Below are positions 1-6,896 of a stretch of 11,870 nucleotides of DNA, piece after piece. The position numbers and the translations under genes are program-made. Under the pieces are notes generated by a model, which saw nothing but the letters and a program-made list of their open reading frames with translations, was not told the origin of the DNA and did not search any database. The first letter of the stretch is position 1; each line of letters starts with the position of its first letter. Source of the DNA: Nitrospira lenta (lineage in GTDB: Bacteria > Nitrospirota > Nitrospiria > Nitrospirales > Nitrospiraceae); assembly GCA_945906715.1 (NCBI GenBank), contig CAMDRK010000056.1, positions 1-11,870 on the forward strand, read 5' to 3'.

Positions 1-7
1 CCGTGCG

Positions 8-298
8 TTAGTGGTAGTCTTCCAAATTCACGTCGAAGAACTCGCCTTCGGCGGCGTCAATGCGGAAAGTCAGACGCCGGTTGCGGGTCACGCTTAGACT
101 CCATGTGCCTCTACGATCGCCGGTCAACGTGTGTACCTTCCAAGCTGAAAGCGCCCGCAATTCCTCCGGGTCTTCGATGTTTTCGAGGTAGGCGAACATC
201 TTCCGCAATTTGTCCACGGTATCGGGCGGCACGCCTTTCGCGTTGCCGTCCTCATAGAGCCGCTTAAGACCCTTGTGGGTAAAGCTCTGTATCTTCAC
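8..298 (-). CDS. higB: HigB-type toxin of a type II toxin-antitoxin system
   Basis: This 96-residue protein has the size and features of the HigB/RelE-fold mRNA interferases, which cut mRNA on the ribosome and are neutralised by HigA. Visible family features are an N-terminal helix pair rich in Lys/Arg, a basic beta-strand core (GDRRGTWSLSVTRNRRLTFR, about residues 60-79) and the typical C-terminal DVNLEDYH ending. The start codon is GTG at 298. There is no Shine-Dalgarno sequence in front of it, and a good promoter (TTGACA, 17 bp, TACAGT) ends only 6 nt upstream, so the message may be leaderless. In this family higB normally precedes higA; the antitoxin gene would lie just beyond the left edge of the window (inference). 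It differs clearly in sequence from the decayed higB at 9578-9859, so the two are not a recent duplication. Confidence 0.88.
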   Translation of the reverse strand: MKIQSFTHKGLKRLYEDGNAKGVPPDTVDKLRKMFAYLENIEDPEELRALSAWKVHTLTGDRRGTWSLSVTRNRRLTFRIDAAEGEFFDVNLEDYH

Positions 299-304
299 CG
301 GCAG

Positions 305-333
305 ACTGTAGCCTGTAAGGCAACACTTGTCAA
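305..333 (-). promoter_or_regulatory. Promoter of the first higB
   Basis: Reading the minus strand, a perfect -35 hexamer TTGACA (333-328) is followed by a 17-bp spacer and a -10 hexamer TACAGT (310-305, 4 of 6 consensus bases). The expected transcription start falls on or next to the GTG start codon at 298. The same arrangement occurs upstream of the second higB. Confidence 0.65.
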
Positions 334-358
334 TATGAAATTGAGCGCGGCGACGATT

Positions 359-412
359 AAGATGGCCGCTTTCGTCGCGTCAGCAGACTGACACGACCAA
401 ATCGGCCATCTT
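359..412. repeat. 54-nt near-perfect hairpin
   Basis: Two 25-nt arms (359-383 and 388-412) are complementary at 22 of 25 positions and enclose the 4-nt loop CAGA. The outer ends AAGATGGCCG and CGGCCATCTT are perfect complements. It lies between the end of the amidohydrolase operon (587) and the higB promoter (333). No T-run follows on either strand, so it is not a classical intrinsic terminator, although it could end or stabilise the operon transcript. It could also be a small palindromic mobile repeat. The remaining sequence from 413 to 586 holds nothing I recognise. Confidence 0.7.
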
Positions 413-586
413 GGGGGAATTTAGTCCTTGTGTCGGGAAATCGACCAGTTGTGCAACAGTGAACGATAGCTTTCAGATCATGAATTTTGAAAGTCGTGCG
501 ACCACTTCTGGCTGGGAGCGGTCAATCGAGGCCCGAATTCATCTGACTTGTCTGTCCGATTAGTACCGATTCATGGATACAACGTT

Positions 587-1801
587 TCACATCCTTGAAA
601 GAGGCCCCGCGACAAAGCGTCCGCTTTGCATGACGCCGACAATCCTGCTGCGGTCTCGTAGGAGATCGATGTTGCGAAGTGGATTACCTTTGAATAACAG
701 AAGATCCGCCAGTTTCCCTTTTTCGATCGTTCCTACCTGGTCCTGAATTCCGATCAAGCGTGCGGCAGCTGAAGTTGACGCACGGATCGCCTGCATCGGG
801 CTCATCCCGAAGGCGACCATCCGCTCGAGTTCCTGGGCGTTCTCGCCGTGAAAGTTAAAGGGCGTCCCTGCATCTGTCCCCATGGCAATCTGGATGCCGT
901 CCCGCAGAGCGTTCTTGAAGCTCACCCGATGGCGTTTCGTCATGGATTTGGCCTTCTCCAAGGCGCTTTCAGGAATGCCGCATCCAAGTCGGCAAGCGGC
1001 AGTGGTGGCCAGCGCGGAGAGTGTCGGCACCATGAAGACACCCTGCTGTTTCATCATGGCCGAGGCTTCTTCGTCCATGAGCGTCGCATGCTCGATCGAA
1101 TGGACTCCTGCGCGGATCGCGTTCTTCATCCCTGACGATCCGTGGGCATGGGCGGCGACTTTCCTGCCGGCGCTCTGCGCTTCTTCCACGGCTGCCTGAA
1201 GCTCCTCCACAGTCATTTGCGCTTGGTCCGGCGAGGTGCCTGGCGTGAGGACGCCGCCTGACGCAATGACTTTAATGACGGAGGCCCCGGCGGCAATTTG
1301 CGCGCGCACGACGGAACGGACTTGCTCCGCTCCCTCCACTTCCTGACCGATAAATCGGGCGTGGCCGCCGATCATGCATATCGCCAGACCTGCCGCGACA
1401 ATGCGAGGTCCGGGGACGAGTCCTGTGTCGATAGCCCGTTGCAGCGTAAAGATGGAGTGGTCGCGCGATCCCACGTCGCGCAGGGTGGTGAAGCCTGCCT
1501 CCAAGGATTTCCGCGCCGCCTGGCTCGATTTGAGCAATGTGAGCGTGGGCGTCTCTTGGGCGATCGCTTCGACGACGTCCGGCTCACCCCCAAGACAGAG
1601 ATGGACATGGCAGTCGATCAAGCCTGGTAACAGCGTGAGGCCACGGCCATCGATTTTTATTGTTCCACGAGGGAGGGGGATGTCTCGATCAGATCCGACT
1701 GCGGCAATTGTGGCGCCGCGAATGACAACCGTGGCCCGTTCGATTGTCCGTCCCGTCCCGTCGATGACGCGCACTGAGCGAATGGCAAGTGACTTCATCA
1801 T
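587..1801 (-). CDS. Metal-dependent amidohydrolase (imidazolonepropionase/Xaa-Pro dipeptidase-like)
   Basis: A 404-residue member of the amidohydrolase superfamily. These TIM-barrel hydrolases with one or two metals act on C-N bonds, and this subgroup often cleaves dipeptides or lactam-like substrates; the actual substrate cannot be read here. All metal ligands are visible: HVH (His65, His67), a likely carbamylated lysine in SVIKV (Lys177), HAH (His218, His220), His238 in SIEHAT and Asp310 in GTDAG. The N- and C-terminal beta-sandwich pieces (ATVVIRGATIAAVG; GKLADLLLFKGNPL) are also present. A GTG at 1816 overlaps the TGA of the upstream gene and would add five residues. I prefer ATG 1801 because GAGGGG stands about 8 nt in front of it. 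It is the last gene of a three-gene minus-strand operon. No signal peptide is seen, so it is probably cytoplasmic. Confidence 0.88.
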   Translation of the reverse strand: MMKSLAIRSVRVIDGTGRTIERATVVIRGATIAAVGSDRDIPLPRGTIKIDGRGLTLLPGLIDCHVHLCLGGEPDVVEAIAQETPTLTLLKSSQAARKSLEAGFTTLRDVGSRDHSIFTLQRAIDTGLVPGPRIVAAGLAICMIGGHARFIGQEVEGAEQVRSVVRAQIAAGASVIKVIASGGVLTPGTSPDQAQMTVEELQAAVEEAQSAGRKVAAHAHGSSGMKNAIRAGVHSIEHATLMDEEASAMMKQQGVFMVPTLSALATTAACRLGCGIPESALEKAKSMTKRHRVSFKNALRDGIQIAMGTDAGTPFNFHGENAQELERMVAFGMSPMQAIRASTSAAARLIGIQDQVGTIEKGKLADLLLFKGNPLRNIDLLRDRSRIVGVMQSGRFVAGPLSRM

Positions 1802-1812
1802 GGTGCGGCCCC

Positions 1813-1968
1813 TCACATCGGCAACTTTGGCGCCTCGGTCTTGTCAGGTGGAACAGGCGCGGCCCCCCAATGATCGGCCAGTGTTAGGGCAAAGAACAAA
1901 TATGCTGCCATGGCGAGGAAGGCGAAAGTTCCGGCAGCGAGCATCCAGGGCGACGGTTTGTTCTTCAT
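1813..1968 (-). CDS. Small single-pass membrane protein, unknown function
   Basis: A 51-residue protein with one hydrophobic helix (about residues 8-31, WMLAAGTF to ALTLA) between a short N-terminus with two lysines and a Pro-rich tail (APVPPDKTEAPKLP). I place the start at ATG 1968: GAGGA lies about 9 nt upstream, and the TGA of the aminotransferase (1990-1988) sits just before that. Longer starts at 2007 or 2061 would overlap the aminotransferase gene. The stop at 1813-1815 is 11 nt before the amidohydrolase start, so all three genes are tightly packed and probably co-translated. I recognise no family. The topology suggests a membrane anchor or a small partner of one of the neighbouring enzymes, which is inference only. 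Confidence 0.6.
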   Translation of the reverse strand: MKNKPSPWMLAAGTFAFLAMAAYLFFALTLADHWGAAPVPPDKTEAPKLPM

Positions 1969-1987
1969 GCGATCGAAGTCCTCGCTG

Positions 1988-3175
1988 TCAAGGTTTCTTA
2001 CGGCCATAGATCCTAGCGGCAGCCCTGAGTGCGGTCCCTGGAGTGGAAAGCCAGCCGTCACGGATGAAGAGATCTTCCAGGGCTTTGAGCAGGGTCAAGA
2101 CGTAAGCCTCGGTCGATGATTCACCCATCAAGCCGATGCGCCAGACCTTCCCCTTCAATGGGCCGAGTCCGCCGCCGATTTCAATGCCATAGGTCGAGAG
2201 GAGGCTCGCTCGTATCTTGGCTTCAGGAATATGAGCAGGGACTGTGACACAGGTCAACATCGGCAGTCGATGCTCTAATGGAGGAAGGGGGGAAAGCCCG
2301 AGTTCGGTTAACCCGGCGGCCAAGGCGTCGCCGTTTAGTCGATGGCGAGTGAAGCGGGCCGGCAACCCTTCTTCTTCGACGAGCCGCAACGCTTCCCGCA
2401 GGGCATAGAGCATGGAGATCGGGGCCGTGTGGTGGTAGGCCCTGGAGCCTTCGGCCCAGTAGTCCGCGATCAAAGCCATATCCAAGTACCAACTCTGGCA
2501 GGGGGTGCGCCTGGCTCTGATGGCAGCCAATGCGCGGTCGCTGAGGGTGAAGGGAGACAATCCTGGCGGACAGCTCAAACATTTCTGCGTGGCGCTATAG
2601 CAGACATCGATGCCTAAACGATCAACCTCGACCGGTGCGCCCCCCAGCGAGGTCACGGCATCGACGACGAAGAGCGTGTCATGGTTGCGGCAGAGGTTGG
2701 CGATCGGCTCAAGTGGCTGCCAGGCGCCGGTCGAGGTTTCGGCATGCACGATGGCCACGGCTTTGACCGGACTGGATCGACGCAATGCTGCTTCAATAGC
2801 ATCAGGCTCTAGGATCTGTCCCCAGGGGGCTTCGACCAGGATAGCTTTACCCCCGCAGCGTTCGACAATAGTTGCGAGGCGTGTGCCGAACAGGCCATTG
2901 ACTCCAATGATCACCGCATCGCCCGGCTCAACGATATTCACGATCGATGCTTCCATACCGGCTGAGCCGGTGCCGGAAACGGCGATGGTGAAGTGGTTTT
3001 TAGTCTGAAAGACAACGCGCAACAGGGCTTGGATATCGTTCATGAGCGCAAGAAAGGCTGGGTCCAAATGGCCGAGCAGTGGAGTAGAAAGGGCATGCAG
3101 GACTCGCGGATGCACCATGCTCGGCCCTGGGCCAAGAAGCAACCGGCGTGGGGGGATGAAGTTTTTAAACGGCAT
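1988..3175 (-). CDS. Class V aminotransferase, alanine/serine-glyoxylate type
   Basis: A 395-residue PLP-dependent aminotransferase of fold type I. It resembles alanine- or serine-glyoxylate aminotransferases, which move an amino group to glyoxylate. Visible features are the N-terminal LLLGPGPSMVHPRVL signature (12-26), the cofactor-phosphate loop SGTGSAGMEAS (67-77), His144 in HAETSTG, Asp172 in VVDAVTS for the pyridine nitrogen, and the Schiff-base lysine Lys198 in SATQKCL. The frame stays open upstream to 3367, but that part only translates a 9-bp repeat into LVY/PNR-like tripeptides. The family start is ATG 3175, giving MPFKNFIPPRRLLLGPGP. The Shine-Dalgarno sequence is weak (GAGA). It heads the minus-strand operon with the small membrane protein and the amidohydrolase. 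A photorespiration-like or glycine/serine role is likely, but the donor amino acid is not decided by sequence. Confidence 0.9.
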   Translation of the reverse strand: MPFKNFIPPRRLLLGPGPSMVHPRVLHALSTPLLGHLDPAFLALMNDIQALLRVVFQTKNHFTIAVSGTGSAGMEASIVNIVEPGDAVIIGVNGLFGTRLATIVERCGGKAILVEAPWGQILEPDAIEAALRRSSPVKAVAIVHAETSTGAWQPLEPIANLCRNHDTLFVVDAVTSLGGAPVEVDRLGIDVCYSATQKCLSCPPGLSPFTLSDRALAAIRARRTPCQSWYLDMALIADYWAEGSRAYHHTAPISMLYALREALRLVEEEGLPARFTRHRLNGDALAAGLTELGLSPLPPLEHRLPMLTCVTVPAHIPEAKIRASLLSTYGIEIGGGLGPLKGKVWRIGLMGESSTEAYVLTLLKALEDLFIRDGWLSTPGTALRAAARIYGRKKP

Positions 3176-3190
3176 AGTCTCAGAATCTAG

Positions 3191-3313
3191 TTCATTTGGT
3201 CTATTCGGTCTATCTGGTCTATTCGGTCTGTCTCGTGTATTTGGTTGAACGAAACTAACCAGATGAACCAAACAGACCGGACAGACCAGATAGACCGAAT
3301 AGACCAGATAGAC
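3191..3313. repeat. 9-bp-periodic inverted repeat, copy A
   Basis: The left arm carries GGT (once CGT) every 9 bp at 3198, 3207, 3216, 3225, 3234 and 3243. The right arm carries ACC every 9 bp at 3258, 3267, 3276, 3285, 3294 and 3303. Right-arm units follow roughly ACC-RRA-YAG, for example ACCAGATAG and ACCGAATAG. The two arms are reverse complements over about 33 nt with two differences (left TGGTCTATTCGGTCTATCTG onward), around a centre near 3246-3257. Transcribed on either strand it would form a long hairpin. It fills the gap between the divergent aminotransferase and CPBP genes. Because 9 is a multiple of 3, the repeat keeps frames open and makes false tripeptide-repeat ORFs. Confidence 0.85.
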
Positions 3314-3352
3314 AGCAGTATAGCGGAGTACAGTCTCTTTCGGCCACCATGG

Positions 3353-3358
3353 TATAGT
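3353..3358 (+). promoter_or_regulatory. Possible -10 element of the CPBP gene
   Basis: TATAGT matches the -10 consensus at 5 of 6 bases and ends 7 nt before the ATG at 3366, where no Shine-Dalgarno sequence is present. No good -35 hexamer is seen at 16-18 bp. If real, the transcript would be leaderless or nearly so. Confidence 0.35.
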
Positions 3359-3365
3359 TCGAGCC

Positions 3366-4868
3366 ATGATCGAACCAACCCCATTGTTTCCCTCTGAGCC
3401 ACCGAAGCCAAAATCCTGGTGGCGAGCTACCGATGTGCCGCCGGTGATTGGTGTCTATCCCGGGCGGTTCTCGCCCACGGTCTCGCTGTTGTCCGCGCTC
3501 TTTCTCTTAGTTTCTCTGGCGTCGGTGGTAGGGCTGTCTCTATCGGCAGCGAAGCTGGATCGGATTGAGTCACCCGAGCAGGCGCTGAGTCTCATGGTCA
3601 GTCGGACGAGGGATGTGGAGGAGGGGCTTAAGCGTGCGCCCCAATGGGAGCAGCAACTCTTGGCCTGGACTTCCGGTGGCGATGAGGCTGAACGATCGAA
3701 CGAGATTGAATGGTATCGGGAACTGGCGGGAGTCTCGGAAGACCCGTTGGTGCCTCTTCAGTTGGCGATTCTCCAAGCCGAGGCAGGCCATGTCTCGCAG
3801 GCGCTGCTCTCCGCGCATGAGTGGGCCGGGGAAGAAGATCCGCTTCCTCAGTTTGCCGATCTGGTGATGGCCGCCTATGGCGAAGGACCGGTTCAGGACG
3901 CGGACAAGTATGTCTTATGGCAAGCAGAGGTGGCGGAGCTATTGCCGTCCGGTTGGTTTTACGATCGATTGGCTGAACGTTTGGCGAGACGCGCCGACGA
4001 TGCCACACTCCTGGCCAGAATTCAGGAACAGGGCGCGGTGCGTGTCGACCGCCAGTTTGCACGGTCGAATCGTTTGACGCTCGTCGAACTTGGCGCGATG
4101 GCGGTTGGCACCGTGGTGTGTGGGCTGCTCTGGTTCAGACGGAATGAACCGTCCAGTTTCATTCGGTTGCATGAGCCTGGCGTACCGCCGCCATGGCCAG
4201 GTGGTGTCGGCGCGTCGGTATTGCTGCGAGGCGGCGCGATCGGCGCGATGGTCACTGCTCTGTTTTTACTCTATGCGTCGCCAGATAACGTCTCGCTCCG
4301 GGCCTTGGCCATTCCTCTGTCGAATGTGCCGTTACTCTTCTTGGCCCATCGGTACCTCTTCCGGCCATCCGGCATGACGTTCGATGCCGGCTTTGGGTTG
4401 GAAATCGGTTGGGCCAATGCCGGTCGTCTCGCTGCGGCAGTATTAGCGGTGGTGGCAGCTGGTTTGTGGGGCGGATGGATCATGGATCGGGTATCGGAGT
4501 CGTTCGATCTGACCAGCCACTGGGCCGAATGGTTCGACGCAGATCTCGTCTGGGCCACGCCCTCCCTAACGGCCGTCAGTTTAGTCGAATATGTGGTCTT
4601 TGCGCCCCTGTTCGAAGAACTCGCGTTTCGTGGATTACTGTTCGCGATTCTCCGCCGCAAGTTCAGTTTCCTGCCGGCTGCGTTGATCAGCGCCGGTATC
4701 TTTGGCATCGCCCATGGCTATGGATGGGTGGGGTTACTGAGTGTCTGTTGGAGCGGAGTGCTCTGGGCTTGGATCTATGAAAAGACCGGGAGTTTGCTGC
4801 CTGGTATTCTCGCCCATGCGATCAATAATTTGTTGGTGTGTTTGGCAGTAATGGCCCTCCTCCGCTAG
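3366..4868 (+). CDS. CPBP-family intramembrane glutamic endopeptidase with long N-terminal extension
   Basis: A 500-residue membrane protein of the CPBP (CAAX protease and bacteriocin-processing/Abi) family. The C-terminal domain contains all the catalytic motifs: EExxxR (Glu417, Glu418, Arg422), His450 in FGIAH, and HxxxN (His484, Asn488). The protein is about twice the usual length of the family. Before the protease domain it has one membrane helix (about 40-61) and a soluble helical stretch (about 65-232) containing a TPR-like segment (LQLAILQAEAGHVSQALLSA). Further membrane helices lie at about 238-257, 285-303, 311-328, 353-373, 400-416 and later. The soluble part would form a domain that could recruit or sense a substrate (inference). 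ATG 3366 has no Shine-Dalgarno sequence. The TAG stop lies at the first bases of the 175-bp repeat element. The substrate is unknown. Confidence 0.88.
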   Translation: MIEPTPLFPSEPPKPKSWWRATDVPPVIGVYPGRFSPTVSLLSALFLLVSLASVVGLSLSAAKLDRIESPEQALSLMVSRTRDVEEGLKRAPQWEQQLLAWTSGGDEAERSNEIEWYRELAGVSEDPLVPLQLAILQAEAGHVSQALLSAHEWAGEEDPLPQFADLVMAAYGEGPVQDADKYVLWQAEVAELLPSGWFYDRLAERLARRADDATLLARIQEQGAVRVDRQFARSNRLTLVELGAMAVGTVVCGLLWFRRNEPSSFIRLHEPGVPPPWPGGVGASVLLRGGAIGAMVTALFLLYASPDNVSLRALAIPLSNVPLLFLAHRYLFRPSGMTFDAGFGLEIGWANAGRLAAAVLAVVAAGLWGGWIMDRVSESFDLTSHWAEWFDADLVWATPSLTAVSLVEYVVFAPLFEELAFRGLLFAILRRKFSFLPAALISAGIFGIAHGYGWVGLLSVCWSGVLWAWIYEKTGSLLPGILAHAINNLLVCLAVMALLR

Positions 4869-5041
4869 CAGGCTTGTGAAAACGGTCCCCAACGTCGTTC
4901 TCGGGTCGTCAAAAGCCTCAACGTACCCGAGAGGGTACGCCTCCGGTTTTGACTCGCCTGCGGCCTTGCCTGGGACAAGGCGCGTCTCGGCGCGCCGGGG
5001 TTGGGCGGGTGAAGGAAGTTGACCGTTTTGACAAGCCTGCT
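4867..5041. repeat. 175-bp element with 20-bp terminal inverted repeats (MITE-like)
   Basis: The left end AGCAGGCTTGTGAAAACGGT (from 4867) and the right end ACCGTTTTGACAAGCCTGCT (to 5041) are inverted repeats with one mismatch. Inside are further palindromes: CGTACCC-GAGA-GGGTACG (4922-4939), itself flanked by GTCAAAA and TTTTGAC; GCCTTG-CCTGGGA-CAAGGC (4963-4981); and CGGCGCGCCG (4988-4997). There is no ORF of its own. It occupies the entire gap between two convergent genes: the TAG of the CPBP gene (4866-4868) and the TAA of the epimerase gene (5043-5041) both overlap its ends. No flanking target duplication is obvious. It may act as a two-way terminator. I believe similar elements recur in Nitrospira genomes, but that is unchecked memory. 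Confidence 0.8.
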
Positions 5042-5853
5042 TACACCTTGTCTGATGATTCGATCAACGCCAGAGCTTCGTGTAAGTCTGGGTACTTTAC
5101 AACGTAGCCTAGCTCTGTCCGAAGCTTGGCGGTGCTGATTCGTTTTCCCGTTGAGCTGTTTTCTTTTACTGCTGCCGTTGGCACTCCCCATCGTTGTTGC
5201 GCAGTGGTGTAGATCTCATTCCATGTGCGCGGCGTGCCATCGCTGACATTGTAGGCTTCTCCTGGTTTACCTTTCTCCAGTGCCAGCAGACAGATGGCGG
5301 CCAAATCGTCCACGTGAATGAGGTTCACGTACTTGCGTGAGGGGCTGACGCGTCCGCTCCTGATCCAATCCAGCGGGTTCCGTCCCGGACCATAGATACC
5401 GGCGACGCGCAGCACGATCGCGCCATGATGCTCGCGCAGATATTCCTCACCCTGTACGCGTGGCTTGGTTAGGTCGATCTGGGCCGATTCGTCAATCCAG
5501 GGCGGTGGATATTCAGTCGATTGACTTGGTGCATCGTATGCCGATGTGCTTCCTAAAACGACCATGCGTCGAGCCGGTGCGTCGAGCGTACGGGCGAAGG
5601 CCTGCACTTGTTCGAGCGGTGTGGCCGGAAAGCACCAAATGAGGTCGGCGCCAGGAGGAATATGCTCCCAGGTCAAGGGCTGCTCCAAATCGAATTGCAG
5701 GCACTGCCCTGAAGGAATAACTGCGAGATTCTCCAGGGGATTTCTGCTGGTGGCATGGATGGTCCTGCCCTGCGAGGCTCCCATTCTGTGCAACACCAGT
5801 CCTGTGTAGCCAGATCCCAGCACAACGATCGGTGATGTGGCCTGTCGCGTCAC
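5041..5853 (-). CDS. NAD(P)-dependent epimerase/dehydratase-like (atypical extended SDR)
   Basis: A 270-residue Rossmann-fold protein of the extended/atypical short-chain dehydrogenase group, similar in shape to YeeZ-like proteins. The N-terminal cofactor loop is VVLGSGYTGLVL (GSGYTG at 13-18), followed by a beta-alpha pattern, VVLGSTSAYD, RVAGIYGPGRNP, YVNLIHVDDLAAI and GEAYNVSDGTPRT, which are typical of nucleotide-sugar epimerase relatives. At the place of the catalytic YxxxK it reads PRVQGEEYL, so the active-site tyrosine appears to be missing and the reaction cannot be assumed. The start is GTG 5853 with a strong GGAGG 5 nt upstream. The stop is TAA, overlapping the end of the 175-bp repeat. 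It is convergent with the CPBP gene and divergent from the lipoprotein relic. Probably cytoplasmic; substrate unknown. Confidence 0.8.
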   Translation of the reverse strand: MTRQATSPIVVLGSGYTGLVLHRMGASQGRTIHATSRNPLENLAVIPSGQCLQFDLEQPLTWEHIPPGADLIWCFPATPLEQVQAFARTLDAPARRMVVLGSTSAYDAPSQSTEYPPPWIDESAQIDLTKPRVQGEEYLREHHGAIVLRVAGIYGPGRNPLDWIRSGRVSPSRKYVNLIHVDDLAAICLLALEKGKPGEAYNVSDGTPRTWNEIYTTAQQRWGVPTAAVKENSSTGKRISTAKLRTELGYVVKYPDLHEALALIESSDKV

Positions 5854-5900
5854 TCAATCCTCCCCCCATCTGTATGCTGGGCCATCTTTTCACAGTCGCA

Positions 5901-5906
5901 TATAAT
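5901..5906 (+). promoter_or_regulatory. -10 element upstream of the lipoprotein relic
   Basis: A perfect TATAAT lies at 5901-5906 in the gap between the divergent epimerase and lipoprotein genes. The -35 region at the right distance (TGGGCC, 5878-5883) is poor. The hexamer overlaps the ATG at 5905, which argues that the true start codon is the ATG at 5944 or 5953. Confidence 0.45.
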
Positions 5907-5943
5907 GGCACAACTGTTGCTGGAAAGAGGAACTTGTAAGAGA

Positions 5944-6855
5944 ATGCCTGGGATGAAACCCATCGCATATGTGTTGTCGATCATTGCCCTTGGGGTTGGA
6001 CTCTTAAGTTGTTCAGGGGGCGGTGGCGGAGGGGGTGGGAGCAGTACTCCAGCCTTTGCAATCTCGACGACTGCAGCCGATTTCGGTGTCGTCGGAAATG
6101 CCTACACCTCGACACTTGTGACTACAGGAGGAACGGCTCCGTTCAGTTGGATGTTATTCGTCGGAGCCTTACCGACAGGGTTGACCCTCAATCCTGGCAC
6201 AGGTGTAGTGAGTGGCACACCGACCACAGCAGGCAACGTTACTGCGACATTCACTGTGACAGACAGTACAGGAAAGACCGCGACAGGATCGGTGCTATTT
6301 TCGATCCATACGAGGACTGATCGCGTCTCGGTTGACGGCAACGGTGTAGCAGGAGATGGCGCCAGTTCTCGTCCCTCCATCAACAGTGACGGAAGTCTTG
6401 TGGCCTTCGTGTCTTTGGCGACGAATCTCTTGGCTCCTGGGACTCCCGCCGTCGCCGGTCAACAGGTCTATGTCCATAATCGACAAACGAATCAGATTGA
6501 ACTGGTCTCTCGGGACAACAGTGTGAGCGTTGTAAATGAAGGTAATGGTGCGAGTAGTGCTTCAGTTATCAGTAGCGATGGGCGGTACGTTGCGTTTGTG
6601 TCCCAAGCGACGAACTTGTTGGCGCCCGGGACTCCGGCAGTGCCAGCCGGGCAGTAAATCTACATCCGTGACCGTCAGTTGGGACAGAGTTCCTTAGTGT
6701 CTCAAGATAATACGAATACTAATGTCGAAGGAGCTGGTGGTGCAAGTGATACGCCTTCGATAAACAGCGATGGAGGATTCGTTGCTTTCTTTTCCCAAGC
6801 CACTAATCTAGTCGCTGGATCAGGGGCACATATCTACGTCCGCGCGGTGCCCTAA
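5944..6855 (+). pseudogene. Lipoprotein with Ig-like and PD40 beta-propeller repeats, interrupted by in-frame TAA
   Basis: The frame encodes a secreted lipoprotein: a signal peptide ending in LLSC (lipobox, Cys20 counted from ATG 5953), a Gly8 linker, and a putative Ig-like domain of the He_PIG type (PFSWMLFVGALPTGLTLNPG to TFTVTDSTGKTATG). At least three WD40-like/PD40 beta-propeller repeats follow (GASSRPSINSDGSLVAFVS, GASSASVISSDGRYVAFVS, GASDTPSINSDGGFVAFFS). A TAA at 6655-6657 stops translation after the second repeat. The same frame then continues with IYIRDRQLGQSSLVSQDN and the third repeat to a TAA at 6853-6855. Aligned with the preceding repeat (GQ-VYVHNRQTN), the TAA most likely replaced a CAA Gln codon. 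A truncated protein ending at 6657 could still be made. The frame is also open from ATG 5905, but that codon overlaps a TATAAT. Start at 5944 or 5953 is undecided. Confidence 0.7.
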
Positions 6856-6896
6856 CCGGTAGAGCTTCCTCTTGCAGCGTGGTACGATCACGTGCC

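Noticed and set aside
848..2009. Plus-strand ORFs opposite the amidohydrolase
   Set aside because: They are antisense shadows of a gene with complete catalytic motifs on the minus strand.
3191..3313. CRISPR-like array
   Set aside because: Units are 9 bp, without spacers, and arranged as an inverted rather than a direct array; no cas gene is present.
3176..3367. N-terminal extension of the aminotransferase with LVY- and RPNRPD-like tripeptides
   Set aside because: It is only the translation of the 9-bp inverted repeat; the family N-terminus starts at ATG 3175.
5905..5943. Upstream ATG 5905 as start of the lipoprotein
   Set aside because: It overlaps a perfect TATAAT and would put 13-16 extra residues before the lipoprotein signal peptide.
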